A stretch of 64,000 nucleotides of DNA from Bog-473 sp963764305 (GTDB lineage: Bacteria; Actinomycetota; Acidimicrobiia; Acidimicrobiales; RAAP-2), in contig CAVXSD010000001.1 in NCBI GenBank assembly GCA_963764305.1, forward strand, positions 372,001-436,000, given 5' to 3'. The notes beneath the pieces are model-generated. The model did not search any database and had not been told where the DNA came from. It saw only the letters and a program-made list of their open reading frames with translations. This document shows, piece after piece, positions 1-7,652 of this stretch; the first letter of the stretch is position 1; each line of letters opens with the position of its first letter. The position numbers and the translations under genes were made by a program.

Positions 1-1477
1 GAGCAGAGGCGGTGAGAACGGCCCCCACCACGGGCACCCTCCGTGTCCCGCGTCCCGAACCCAGACCGAACTGAATGCCGATCCTGGCCACGAGCGGGGT
101 CCAGCCGTACGAGACGCCGGCGCCGGCGTCGGCAGAGCGCGTGCCCTCGAATGTGGGTCGAGAGGCGGCGGCAGGGGATCGGCTGACCCGCCACGCCGGA
201 ACCAGGGCACAGACGGCGACGAAAGCGACGAGGCCGACAAAACCACCGAGCAAAACTTGGGGATCGAGGTTGATGCCTGGGTGGATCTCAGCCTGTCGGG
301 CCGGTCCTATGGGCATGATCGAAGATCCCAAGGTCGCAACGACGACTGCGATTGTGCTCCCGGCAACTCCGATCAGACAGACGCGCGCCAAGACGATGGC
401 GATCAGCTGCATCTGGGACGCACCGAAGGCGCGCAAGATCCGGTAGTCGTCATTCTCCAGCATCACCATGCGAGCAATCGCTTGGCTGACGAGCAGGAGG
501 GTCACCAAGGCGGCTATTCCCCCGAACAGGAGCAGGGCGACGACTTCGAGATGAATGCCGCGCTGCGTGCTGGCCGCGCTGGCCCGGATGTTGTAGACGT
601 TGCCAGGTGACGTGAACACTTTCGTGCCGCCCACGGCTCGGGCGCCTGCCGCGAAGGCGCTCCAGTCGGCTGCTCCGTGTCGGAGGCGGACTCCCACGAA
701 GTTGAGGCTCGGGATCTGCTGGACCGGAATACCGAGCCTTGCTGCCAACTGGGGCAAGAAGGCCGGCGTGAGGTACACGTTCTGCTGACCCTCGTACGAG
801 ACGTCCTGCTTGGCCGCCAACGGAAGGACGGCGTCGATGTCCTGGGGAAAGCGCACGATGGCCGTGACCAGGACGCGGAACGTCGGCCCCTGTAGCGCAG
901 TCGGCTTGTACGAGGCCGAGTTTGTGAGGCCGCCGTTGCGGAACTGTGCGGCCGATGCCGCGTACAGAAGAAGGTGGCTTCCGACGTGCAGGTGCCGCCC
1001 ATTCGCGGCCAACTCGTTGATCGCGACCTCATCAGGTCGCTTCGGGTCCGGCAGCTTCCCAGCGACGACGAGCGGTCGATCAACCCTGCGGAAGAGGGCG
1101 GTGTCGGCCGCACCGATGGCATTCAGACTATGGCCTGTGTATCCCGTACGACTCGAGGTCAGGTAGAGGTACGGAGCTCGGAAATACTGAGCGACCTGTG
1201 GTAGGTCGACGACCCGCCTCTCGACGGGCAGGAGACTGAGCGAGTAGGCGGCAGTTCCCGAGACGGCCGGTGGGGTGGTCGGGCTACCGAAGAGGACTGC
1301 ACCGTCGTCAGGGTGGCTGTACGAGACGAACTGTCCGATGGCCGTGTCGGTCCGGCGAGCGCCGGCGAGAGCGGTCAACGCAATGCCGCCACCGATGCCC
1401 AAGACCAGAGCGAAGACCGACATCGTCCGCCAAGACGACCGCAACTCGGATCGCGCCCGAATCCAGACGAGACCCAT
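1..1477 (-). CDS. FtsX-family ABC transporter permease, 3' end beyond window
   Basis: The minus strand is open from an ATG at 1477 to the window edge, so about 492 residues are visible and the C-terminus is missing. The N-terminus (MGLVWIRARSELRSSWRTM) is followed at about residues 20-40 by a hydrophobic helix. Next comes a long extracytoplasmic region of about 270 residues of the MacB periplasmic-core type. Three further membrane helices follow near residues 312-335, 357-380 and 408-426, with the FtsX-like segment ENDDYRILRAFGASQMQL between the first two. Such permeases work with a separate ATPase in lipoprotein, lipid or peptide export; no ATPase is visible here and it may lie beyond the left edge. 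The gene lies outside the tRNA-Ala-bounded segment that begins at 1717. Confidence 0.88.
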   Translation of the reverse strand, partial: MGLVWIRARSELRSSWRTMSVFALVLGIGGGIALTALAGARRTDTAIGQFVSYSHPDDGAVLFGSPTTPPAVSGTAAYSLSLLPVERRVVDLPQVAQYFRAPYLYLTSSRTGYTGHSLNAIGAADTALFRRVDRPLVVAGKLPDPKRPDEVAINELAANGRHLHVGSHLLLYAASAAQFRNGGLTNSASYKPTALQGPTFRVLVTAIVRFPQDIDAVLPLAAKQDVSYEGQQNVYLTPAFLPQLAARLGIPVQQIPSLNFVGVRLRHGAADWSAFAAGARAVGGTKVFTSPGNVYNIRASAASTQRGIHLEVVALLLFGGIAALVTLLLVSQAIARMVMLENDDYRILRAFGASQMQLIAIVLARVCLIGVAGSTIAVVVATLGSSIMPIGPARQAEIHPGINLDPQVLLGGFVGLVAFVAVCALVPAWRVSRSPAAASRPTFEGTRSADAGAGVSYGWTPLVARIGIQFGLGSGRGTRRVPVVGAVLTASA

Positions 1478-1716
1478 GGTTCGACTATTTCCCAGGATTC
1501 CGTTGCCCCATGTCCAGTATTTAGCCACGCCGGGGCCAGTGCGCCAATGGTGGTATCACGGTGTCCTCAGGGGGTGTTGCCCGTACCGACGGGGCTTGAT
1601 GTCTTCAGGGCGGCCAAGCTACGCGCCCGAAGGCCAGGAATTGATTCAGTCTGCGCGGCCACGGCCAGCGAGCGGCTCGAGTGCGAGGATGCAGAAACAC
1701 AGCATCCACCATGGGT

Positions 1717-1761
1717 TGGTGGAGGCGATTGGACTTGAACCCACGAACCTCCTGACGGCCA
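1717..1761 (-). repeat. tRNA-Ala 3'-half fragment, att-like direct repeat (distal copy)
   Basis: These 45 bases match 7432-7476, the 3' half of the intact tRNA-Ala including its encoded CCA, with two differences and in the same orientation. The match stops inside the anticodon arm, as expected when an element integrates into the 3' end of a tRNA gene and leaves a partial copy at its far end. I read the two copies as attachment-site halves around a 5.7-kb insertion. Confidence 0.8.
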
Positions 1762-1825
1762 AGCCCCTGGAGATTGTCGGGTGCAGTGTGGTCGAGACGG
1801 ATTCTGGCAGGCCGTGCGGGTCGTT

Positions 1826-1867
1826 TGGACCCACCAGATGAAGTCTGGTGGGGCGTAGTTGGGTCCC
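1826..1867. other. Nested inverted repeats (possible terminator or structured site)
   Basis: A perfect 9-bp hairpin (CCCACCAGA, 5-nt loop TGAAG, TCTGGTGGG) lies at 1830-1852. An alternative outer pairing is GGACCC at 1827-1832 with GGGTCC at 1861-1866. No T-tract follows, so a classical terminator is doubtful. The rest of the gene-free stretch 1478-2084 contains the tRNA-Ala fragment at 1717-1761 and, at about 1882-1920, a GCGTTGA...TCAACGC inverted repeat around a duplicated CGTTGACA. No gene is visible there. Confidence 0.35.
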
Positions 1868-2084
1868 ACACCGTGGAGTTGCGTTGACAAACCGTTGACA
1901 CGCCAACCATTTTCAACGCGGGCCTGAACCGGCACGCCGTGGAGACCCGAGCGTGACCCGGATACCACCATGGACTGGGCACGTGGACCTGTTCCGGACG
2001 CGACCCGACATCGAGGCGATCGGTCGGGCGTGCCTGAATGGATCGGGTGGCCCTCGCGAGAAGTCCGGCGGGACTATATGGATC

Positions 2085-4604
2085 TCAATTGGTCACCGAG
2101 ATGGTGATGGGTGCACTCGCGGCGCTGACACCACCGGCGTAGGAAGCGACGCTCTGCAAGGTGTACGTCCCGTTCGCCACCGTCGTGCTGTTCCAACTCG
2201 CCAGCCAGCCGTAAAGAGTCGGGGTGGCGGTGGCGATCACGGTGTTGTTCAGGCTTCCCCCGGTCAACTCGTACTGCACCTGGGTCACGCCAGGTGAGGC
2301 GGTGGCATCGAGATACTGGGTGCCCGACAGCGTGGCGGCGTTCGACGGCAGTACGACGTTGGTCGTCGGCGGCGGATTGTTGACGGTGAGGGTGATGGGT
2401 GCACTCGCGGCGCTGACACCACCGGCGTAGGAAGCGACGCTCTGCAGGGTGTACGTCCCGTTCGCCACCGTCGTGCTGTTCCAACTCGCCAGCCAGCCGT
2501 AAAGAGTCGGGGTGGCGGTGGCGATCACGGTGTTGTTCAGGCTTCCCCCGGTCAACTCGTACTGCACCTGGGTCACGCCAGGTGAGGCGGTGGCATCGAG
2601 ATACTGGGTGCCCGACAGCGTGGCGGCGTTCGACGGCAGTACGACGTTGGTCGTCGGTGGCGGATTGTTGACGGTGAGGGTGATGCCCGGACTGGTGCCC
2701 TTGAGTCCGCCCGAGGAAGCGACGCTCTGCAGGGTGTACGTCCCGTTCGCCACCGTCGTGCTGTTCCAACTCGCCAGCCAGCCGTAAAGAGTCGGGGTGG
2801 CGGTGGCGATCACGGTGTTGTTCAGGCTTCCCCCGGTCAACTCGTACTGCACCTGGGTCACGCCCGGTGAGGCGGTGGCATCGAGATACTGGGTGCCCGA
2901 CAGCGTGGCGGCGTTCGACGGCAGTACGACGTTGGTCGTCGGCGCAGTGATCGTGATCGTCGCTGCGCCGGATGCGGCGGACCCCAGGTAGTTGGTGAAG
3001 ATGGCCCTGACCTGCCACCCGTTTTCGAATGTGTTCAGTGGGCCGATGGTCAAGGTGGGGTTGGTCGCGCCGGGCACATTGATCCAACTGCTGCCGCCGT
3101 TGACCGAGGCCTGCCATTGGATGGTCGGCGTTGTGAAGTCTGCCGATGCAGTGAAGGTCAGAGATCCCCCCGTGACGACTGATTGACTTTGTGGATTGCT
3201 GCTGATGGTCGGTGTCTGATCGGGCTGGAAGATGTCTTGCCCGAATGGCGTCAACCCGGGAGCGGCGGCGAAGCCGAGGTGCCCCTCTCCGTCTGTGCCG
3301 CCGGTCGTCAACCCGAGCAGGTCCTCGTAGCTGCGCAAGGCCGAATAATGGTTGTAGTACCCGGTCGTGTCGACAGTCCCGGGCTGTAAGTACGTGGAGT
3401 TGAGCAGCAGCGCGCCGACCCTCCCGCCTCCGGGATCGGCACCAGGTGTCGTCGGCGCGGCGCCCAGGAGTGGGCTGTGACCGGGGAAGGCCCAATTCGG
3501 TCCGGGCTGCTCGTTGCAGCATGCGGTGGTGTCCGAGATGTCACCTTCGTCCGAGGTGATGACCACGAGCATCTGACCGGACTGGTACGAGGGAGACGCC
3601 ATGATCAGCGGCATCCAGTGCTTCAACCAGAGATCCGCCGCGGTGAGCCCACCGGTCTTGCCGCCTTCTACGTTCGTGCCGGCGCACGTCGCGTCGTGGC
3701 CGTCGTCGCAGAGGTTCGGGGTGATGAACCCGAACTTGGGAGTCGTTGCCTCGCTGGAGAGATCATTGACCAAATGACCGGCGAACGTGTCCGAAAGCTG
3801 TGCGCCATTGAACGAGCTGGGCGTTCCCACGGCCACTGTTCCAAGCGGGACGACGTTGGCGTTGCATTCTGCCGTGTTGTCGATGATGGAATGGAAGTAC
3901 ATGAATGGGTTGTGCCGCGTGGCGTACCCGTCGGCAGCCTCGGCTACAGCAGCGCCATCCGTGCCACCGATGGTCGGGTGCGCACAGTCGGTCCCACCAA
4001 GTGGGTCGGTGACTCCGCCGTCTCGCGCCGAATCGTTGCCCATGTCTTCGGCATACTCTCGCCAGGAGGCCACGTGGGTGACGGGGCTTGGCGGGTCGAC
4101 CGCGTCGAGCTGGTCGGCGATGGTCGGCGCCCCATTCGTTGTGGCAGTCGGCGCCGGATAGACGCAGCCGTTTCCGTCGACTTGCCCCGGATACGTTGCG
4201 CTGTTCGGATCGTCGGTCCCCGGAGTGACGTTGACGTATCCAGTCAGGTTGCAGTCCGAGTCGGTCAAGGGTGTCGGCGCTTGGCCGGAAATCTCGGCAA
4301 TGTAATTGTCCAGGCTCACGTGACCGGTGGCGTAGTAGTTCTCGAGCAACTCTCCCTTCGGGACGAGCGTCCCGTTGAGGTAGGTCGCCACAGAACCGGA
4401 CCCGAACGTGGACGTGGAGTCCTCATTCTCGAGCTGGATGACGAGGACGTTGTTTATCGAACCCGGAGCGAGCGCGGCGCGAACGACCGGGACCTGAGCT
4501 CCCGCCCCCGGCGCGCTGGCAACTTGACCGAACGTTGCGGTCGTCAGCACCACAAGCGCGCCGACGGCGCCTCCCGTCATTCTTTGCCTCAGACCATTCA
4601 CCAT
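2085..4604 (-). CDS. Secreted phosphoesterase with Ig-like and triplicated C-terminal modules
   Basis: The predicted protein has 839 residues. The start is taken at ATG 4604 because GGAG lies 9 nt upstream and a signal peptide follows (MVNGLRQRM, then a hydrophobic run to an Ala-rich cleavage region); an ATG at 4679 is also in frame but has no such support. Residues about 50-430 match the phosphoesterase/acid phosphatase superfamily of the phosphatidylinositol-3-phosphatase type: VLVIQLENED near the start, LLENYYATGHVSLDNYIAEI, VVITSDEGD, and the closing NHYSALRSYEDLLGL. An Ig-like domain of about 90 residues follows, then three nearly identical modules of about 96 residues each. It should act outside the cell on phosphate esters; the modules may bind a surface or polymer. 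The gene is divergent from a LysR gene that may control it. Confidence 0.85.
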   Translation of the reverse strand: MVNGLRQRMTGGAVGALVVLTTATFGQVASAPGAGAQVPVVRAALAPGSINNVLVIQLENEDSTSTFGSGSVATYLNGTLVPKGELLENYYATGHVSLDNYIAEISGQAPTPLTDSDCNLTGYVNVTPGTDDPNSATYPGQVDGNGCVYPAPTATTNGAPTIADQLDAVDPPSPVTHVASWREYAEDMGNDSARDGGVTDPLGGTDCAHPTIGGTDGAAVAEAADGYATRHNPFMYFHSIIDNTAECNANVVPLGTVAVGTPSSFNGAQLSDTFAGHLVNDLSSEATTPKFGFITPNLCDDGHDATCAGTNVEGGKTGGLTAADLWLKHWMPLIMASPSYQSGQMLVVITSDEGDISDTTACCNEQPGPNWAFPGHSPLLGAAPTTPGADPGGGRVGALLLNSTYLQPGTVDTTGYYNHYSALRSYEDLLGLTTGGTDGEGHLGFAAAPGLTPFGQDIFQPDQTPTISSNPQSQSVVTGGSLTFTASADFTTPTIQWQASVNGGSSWINVPGATNPTLTIGPLNTFENGWQVRAIFTNYLGSAASGAATITITAPTTNVVLPSNAATLSGTQYLDATASPGVTQVQYELTGGSLNNTVIATATPTLYGWLASWNSTTVANGTYTLQSVASSGGLKGTSPGITLTVNNPPPTTNVVLPSNAATLSGTQYLDATASPGVTQVQYELTGGSLNNTVIATATPTLYGWLASWNSTTVANGTYTLQSVASYAGGVSAASAPITLTVNNPPPTTNVVLPSNAATLSGTQYLDATASPGVTQVQYELTGGSLNNTVIATATPTLYGWLASWNSTTVANGTYTLQSVASYAGGVSAASAPITISVTN
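2104..2940 (-). repeat. Three tandem DNA repeats of 285-288 bp inside the phosphoesterase gene
   Basis: The landmark GTACGACGTTGGTC occurs at 2351, 2639 and 2924, giving unit lengths of 288 and 285 bp. The two downstream units differ at only a few bases over 288 bp, and the third differs mainly in a linker (SSGGLKGTSPG instead of SYAGGVSAASAP). The near-identity of the DNA, including third codon positions, points to recent duplication or ongoing gene conversion. Confidence 0.9.
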
Positions 4605-4694
4605 GACCCCCCACTCCTCGATCGCCATTACAAGAGCATCTAGCTCGAATGACCACAAGCCCCACCCTGGGCATACCATCTATGCTCTCCGAGC

Positions 4695-5582
4695 ATGAAC
4701 GTCCAGCAGCTCCGCTACCTTGTCGCAGTCAGTGACTTCGGATCGGTGAGCGCTGCAGCCCGGTCGCTAGGTGTCACTCAGCCGGTTATCTCACGGTCCG
4801 TCCACGCATTCGAGATCGAACAGGGCGTCACAGTGTTCGGTCTTTCCGGCACGCGCCTCGTCATCACCGAGGCGGCCCAGGGGATCGTGAACGCAGCGCG
4901 AGATGCCCTCGCCGCCATCGATGCCGTGGGACAGACGGCGCAGGCTGTGAGGAACAAGCGAGAACTCGTCATCGCCACCACGCCCACGAACGGGTTGCTC
5001 CTCACCGAGGCGTTGAGTGAGCTCAGTCGATGCGAGCGCAGTCTCGTCATCAGGGTGTGCCGGGCCGATGACGCCGACGATGTCCTCCGAATTGTCCACG
5101 ATGGGGTGGCCGAGATCGGCTTCAGCGAGCTGAACCCGTTGGTTCGCGATCGCCAGCTGACCGCTTTGCCCATCGCCGAGCTGGAAGTGGTGTTCGTTTC
5201 GCCGATGGGCACCGATCTCCCTGCGGAAGTGTCGTGGAATGACGTGGTGATGCAGCCGTTGATCGTGCCGCCGCCCGACTCAGGACGCCGTGAACTCATC
5301 AACGAGATGGCGAAGAGGGCCTCAGGGGCGACCCCTCAGGCGACGGTCGTCTTGGAGGACCGAGGATCGTGGATCGCGGCTGCCCAGGCTGGCATGGGGT
5401 CTTTCCTCTCCTATCGCTGCGTCGTGGCCGATCACGAGCGCATTGAGATCAGGCCGTTCACGCCCCATCAGGCCGTCACCGTCGGGTTCGTTCATCGAGA
5501 TCTCGAACTCTCCATGCCAAGCAGCACGGTTCATCGATCTGGCACGGTCAAAGACCTGGCCACCAGCACCAACAGCAGCTGA
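4695..5582 (+). CDS. LysR-family transcriptional regulator
   Basis: This is a 295-residue protein, normal for the family. Residues 1-60 form the winged helix-turn-helix (MNVQQLRYLVAVSDFGSVSA...ARSLGVTQPVISRSV). Residues about 90-285 resemble the periplasmic-binding-protein-like effector domain (GVAEIGFSELNP, LEVVFVSPMGTDLP). The gene is divergent from the secreted phosphoesterase, with 90 bp between starts, and is the obvious candidate for its regulator. TATGCT at 4681-4686 stands 8 nt before the ATG and there is no Shine-Dalgarno, so the transcript may be leaderless. The effector is unknown. Confidence 0.9.
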   Translation: MNVQQLRYLVAVSDFGSVSAAARSLGVTQPVISRSVHAFEIEQGVTVFGLSGTRLVITEAAQGIVNAARDALAAIDAVGQTAQAVRNKRELVIATTPTNGLLLTEALSELSRCERSLVIRVCRADDADDVLRIVHDGVAEIGFSELNPLVRDRQLTALPIAELEVVFVSPMGTDLPAEVSWNDVVMQPLIVPPPDSGRRELINEMAKRASGATPQATVVLEDRGSWIAAAQAGMGSFLSYRCVVADHERIEIRPFTPHQAVTVGFVHRDLELSMPSSTVHRSGTVKDLATSTNSS

Positions 5583-5962
5583 TCGGGTGATGCGACCTCT
5601 GAAAGAAGGGTTCGATGAACTGGATCTTCTCGGCGTCGGTGGGAGGAACGCAAGTTCAGGGCACCAGAGCGGGTGACGCGACTTGAACCCCGTTCAATAC
5701 CAAGAGATCGTGCGGTATCGGCTAGAGCGTTGCACGGACATCCGTCGACAACCTCACGCCGGAACATGATGTATCGATCAAGTCATCGATGAAGGCGGGC
5801 AAGAATTTGCAAGCATTCTTGATACCCGCACCCGACGTTGGGTGCAGGGTCCAGGTGCCTCTTCGGATTCAAGCTCCACTGCTTGGTGGCGTTCTCGTTC
5901 GAACGTTTCTTTCTCCCCACATCGCTTGGAGAATCGGCGAGTCTGCGAAACGCAGGAAATAC
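5583..5962. other. Gene-free stretch with two short hairpins
   Basis: No gene is recognisable between the LysR stop and the insertion sequence. It contains the inverted repeats CAAGAAT-N8-ATTCTTG at about 5800-5821 and GCACCC-N6-GGGTGC at about 5828-5845. The second lies too far from LysR to be an obvious terminator. The last 8 bases, GGAAATAC, are the left copy of the IS target duplication. Confidence 0.4.
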
Positions 5963-7389
5963 GGCTCTTCGGATTCTGGCGGGGTCGCGCACGTCACCGG
6001 ACGACGATCGATCCCAGCACGCGCCAGTTGGGTTTGCCGGCGTAGAGCAGGACCCGGATCCGGTAGTTCTCGAAGTTGCGGAACCCGAAGCCGATCCGTT
6101 TGATGCGCTTGATCAGGTTGTTGAGCGACTCGGTCGGGCCGTTGGAGAACCGGGCCAGGTGGAAGTTGGCGATCTTGTCGAACCAGGTTCTGATGGTGCG
6201 TCCGAGCTTTTGGACTTCGGGCGGCATGGCCCGTCGCAGGCAGTGGCTCCGGAGCTCTTCGAGTATGTGGCGGCCTTCGTCGGGATCGGTCGTCCCGATA
6301 GAACTCACGGAGACGCTGCTTGATCCGGTAGGCGATGGCCACCTCGGCGCTGGGGTCTCCGAGCTCGAGGAGTGAGCGCAAGCGCTCGGTCGCCTCGGCG
6401 TCGAGCTTCTCTTCTCCCATGAGCAGCACCCGGCGGGCCCGATAGAGCGGATCGTCGCGGCGTCCGCGGTGGCCCAGCTGTTCGATCTGGACCCGGCGGC
6501 GGACGCTGTCGAGGCAGCGGTTGGCCAGGGAAATGACATGGAACGGGTCGACCACCTGGGCCGCTTTGGGCAACATGACCGAATACACCGCGGCGTAGGT
6601 GGCCGACATGTCGAGGGCGCCGTAGTCGATCCGCTCTTTCCAGGCCTGGGGCTGCTTGTCGATCCAGCCCGCCACATCGGTGTATCTGCGCGTGGGCAAG
6701 ATGTCGATGATCTGGTGGTTCTCGACGTCGGCCACCGTGGTGGCGTAGTCCGCCTGCTTCTTCGAGGCGAGCTTGATGAACGAGGTCTCGTCGAGGCCGA
6801 TGGCGCTCGTCTGGTTCAGCCGTTTGCGGTCGGCCGCGAGCAAGGCGCTGCCGTACGTGGTCACGGCGTCGTTGACCGTGTGCCAGTCACAGGCCAGTTC
6901 TGCCGCCACCTCTGAGACCGTGCGGCCCCCGCCCACCTGTCTGGTCGCCCACTTGGCCGCCCGCGTCGTGAGGAGGCAGCTCTTGGCCGCGATGCGGTGG
7001 TCCTCGATCGTCCAGGTCTGTTTCGCACACCGTGGGTCCACACAGCGCATCCGATGCTTCTTCCAGGCCAGCGACATCGCGGTGCCGTAGACGGGGAGGT
7101 CGACGTAGTGCACCACCGGGCGCTCTTTGACCTGGGCCGGTCCCTCGCAGCCCGGACAGCGCACGTCTCGGGTCACCTGCTCGATCATCAACTCGACGTC
7201 GGGACCGCGGCGTTCGTAGTGCACGACACGGACGTCTTTGAGACCCACCAAAGCGGCGAGGATCTCACTAGGGTGGACGAGGACGAAGGTGCTTCTCGAT
7301 TGTTGGCTCACACCGCAAGCCTGAAGCGCCTTCGCCTATTTCTGGGTGACCCTCAGCGAGGGCAACTCCCCGCCAGATCCCGAAGAGCC
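5963..7389 (-). mobile_element. ISL3-family insertion sequence, complete ends, 1427 bp
   Basis: The terminal inverted repeats are 22 bp with 20 matches: the left end at 5963-5984 begins GGCTCTTCGG, and the right end at 7368-7389 reads the same on the other strand. The GGCTCTTCGG start is typical of ISL3 elements. It is flanked by a perfect 8-bp target duplication, GGAAATAC, at 5955-5962 and 7390-7397, the size known for ISL3. The single gene inside is an ISL3-type transposase on the minus strand, broken by one frameshift. The intact target duplication means the element has not rearranged since insertion, beside tRNA-Ala. Confidence 0.93.
5994..7311 (-). pseudogene. ISL3-family transposase, one frameshift
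   Basis: The product would be about 438 residues, normal for ISL3. The N-terminal zinc-binding part is visible (CPGC near residue 52 and CVDPRC near residue 90), then a helix-turn-helix, then the DDE core: GLDETSF (first Asp), VVDPFHV (second Asp) and NGPTESLNN (Glu). The reading frame that starts at 7311 holds to about 6290; the remainder, RDPDEGRHILEEL to the C-terminus VLGSIVVR, continues in another frame to 5994. The break is near 6283-6296, in the sequence coding REFYRDD. It could be a true inactivation, or an indel error like those in the essential genes nearby. Confidence 0.88.
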
Positions 7390-7431
7390 GGAAATACGCC
7401 GCCACTTGGACAGATTCTTTGGTGGAGGCGA

Positions 7432-7508
7432 TGGTGGAGGCGATGGGACTTGAACCCACGAACCTCCTGACTGCCAGTCAGGCGCTCTACCAGCTGAGCT
7501 ACGCCCCC
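7432..7508 (-). tRNA. tRNA-Ala (anticodon GGC)
   Basis: The minus strand from 7508 folds as a full cloverleaf. The acceptor stem GGGGGCG/CGCCTCC includes the G3:U70 pair that marks alanine tRNAs. The D arm is GCTC...GAGC, the anticodon stem CCTGA/TCAGG has loop CTGGCAG (anticodon GGC), and the T arm is GTGGG/CCCAT with loop TTCAAGT. The discriminator is A and CCA is encoded (7434-7432). The final 12 bases plus CCA are tandemly duplicated just outside, at 7420-7431. Confidence 0.97.
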
Positions 7509-7652
7509 AGTGGTGGTCGACAAGGCTAGCAGTCGGAGATACCCCCAACCCGTCCCCGGGGGGCCCGGAACCGAGCCGAAACCGACTCCCGGCGTGGCCG
7601 TTGGCGGCCGCCTCGGCCCAGTCGCCACCAGGGTGTCGCCTACCCTTGTGAC

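Larger units (their letters stand above)
1717..7431. mobile_element. Putative genomic island integrated at tRNA-Ala
   Basis: This segment is bounded by directly repeated tRNA-Ala 3' halves (1717-1761 and 7432-7476). It carries a secreted phosphoesterase gene, a LysR-type regulator and an ISL3-type insertion sequence. No integrase gene is recognisable inside it, so it is probably a remnant; the IS sits right beside the intact tRNA, where an integrase gene would normally be found. The boundaries are seen directly; the mechanism is inferred. Confidence 0.55.

Noticed and set aside
2074..3522. A 482-codon minus-strand frame with Arg/His-rich repeats
   Set aside because: It is a shifted reading of the triplicated module in the phosphoesterase; the repeats come from the DNA repeat.
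5670..5710. Possible further tRNA T-arm-like sequence (GGTTCAAGTC on the minus strand)
   Set aside because: Only the T-loop resembles a tRNA; no acceptor stem can be drawn and no matching intact tRNA is in the window.
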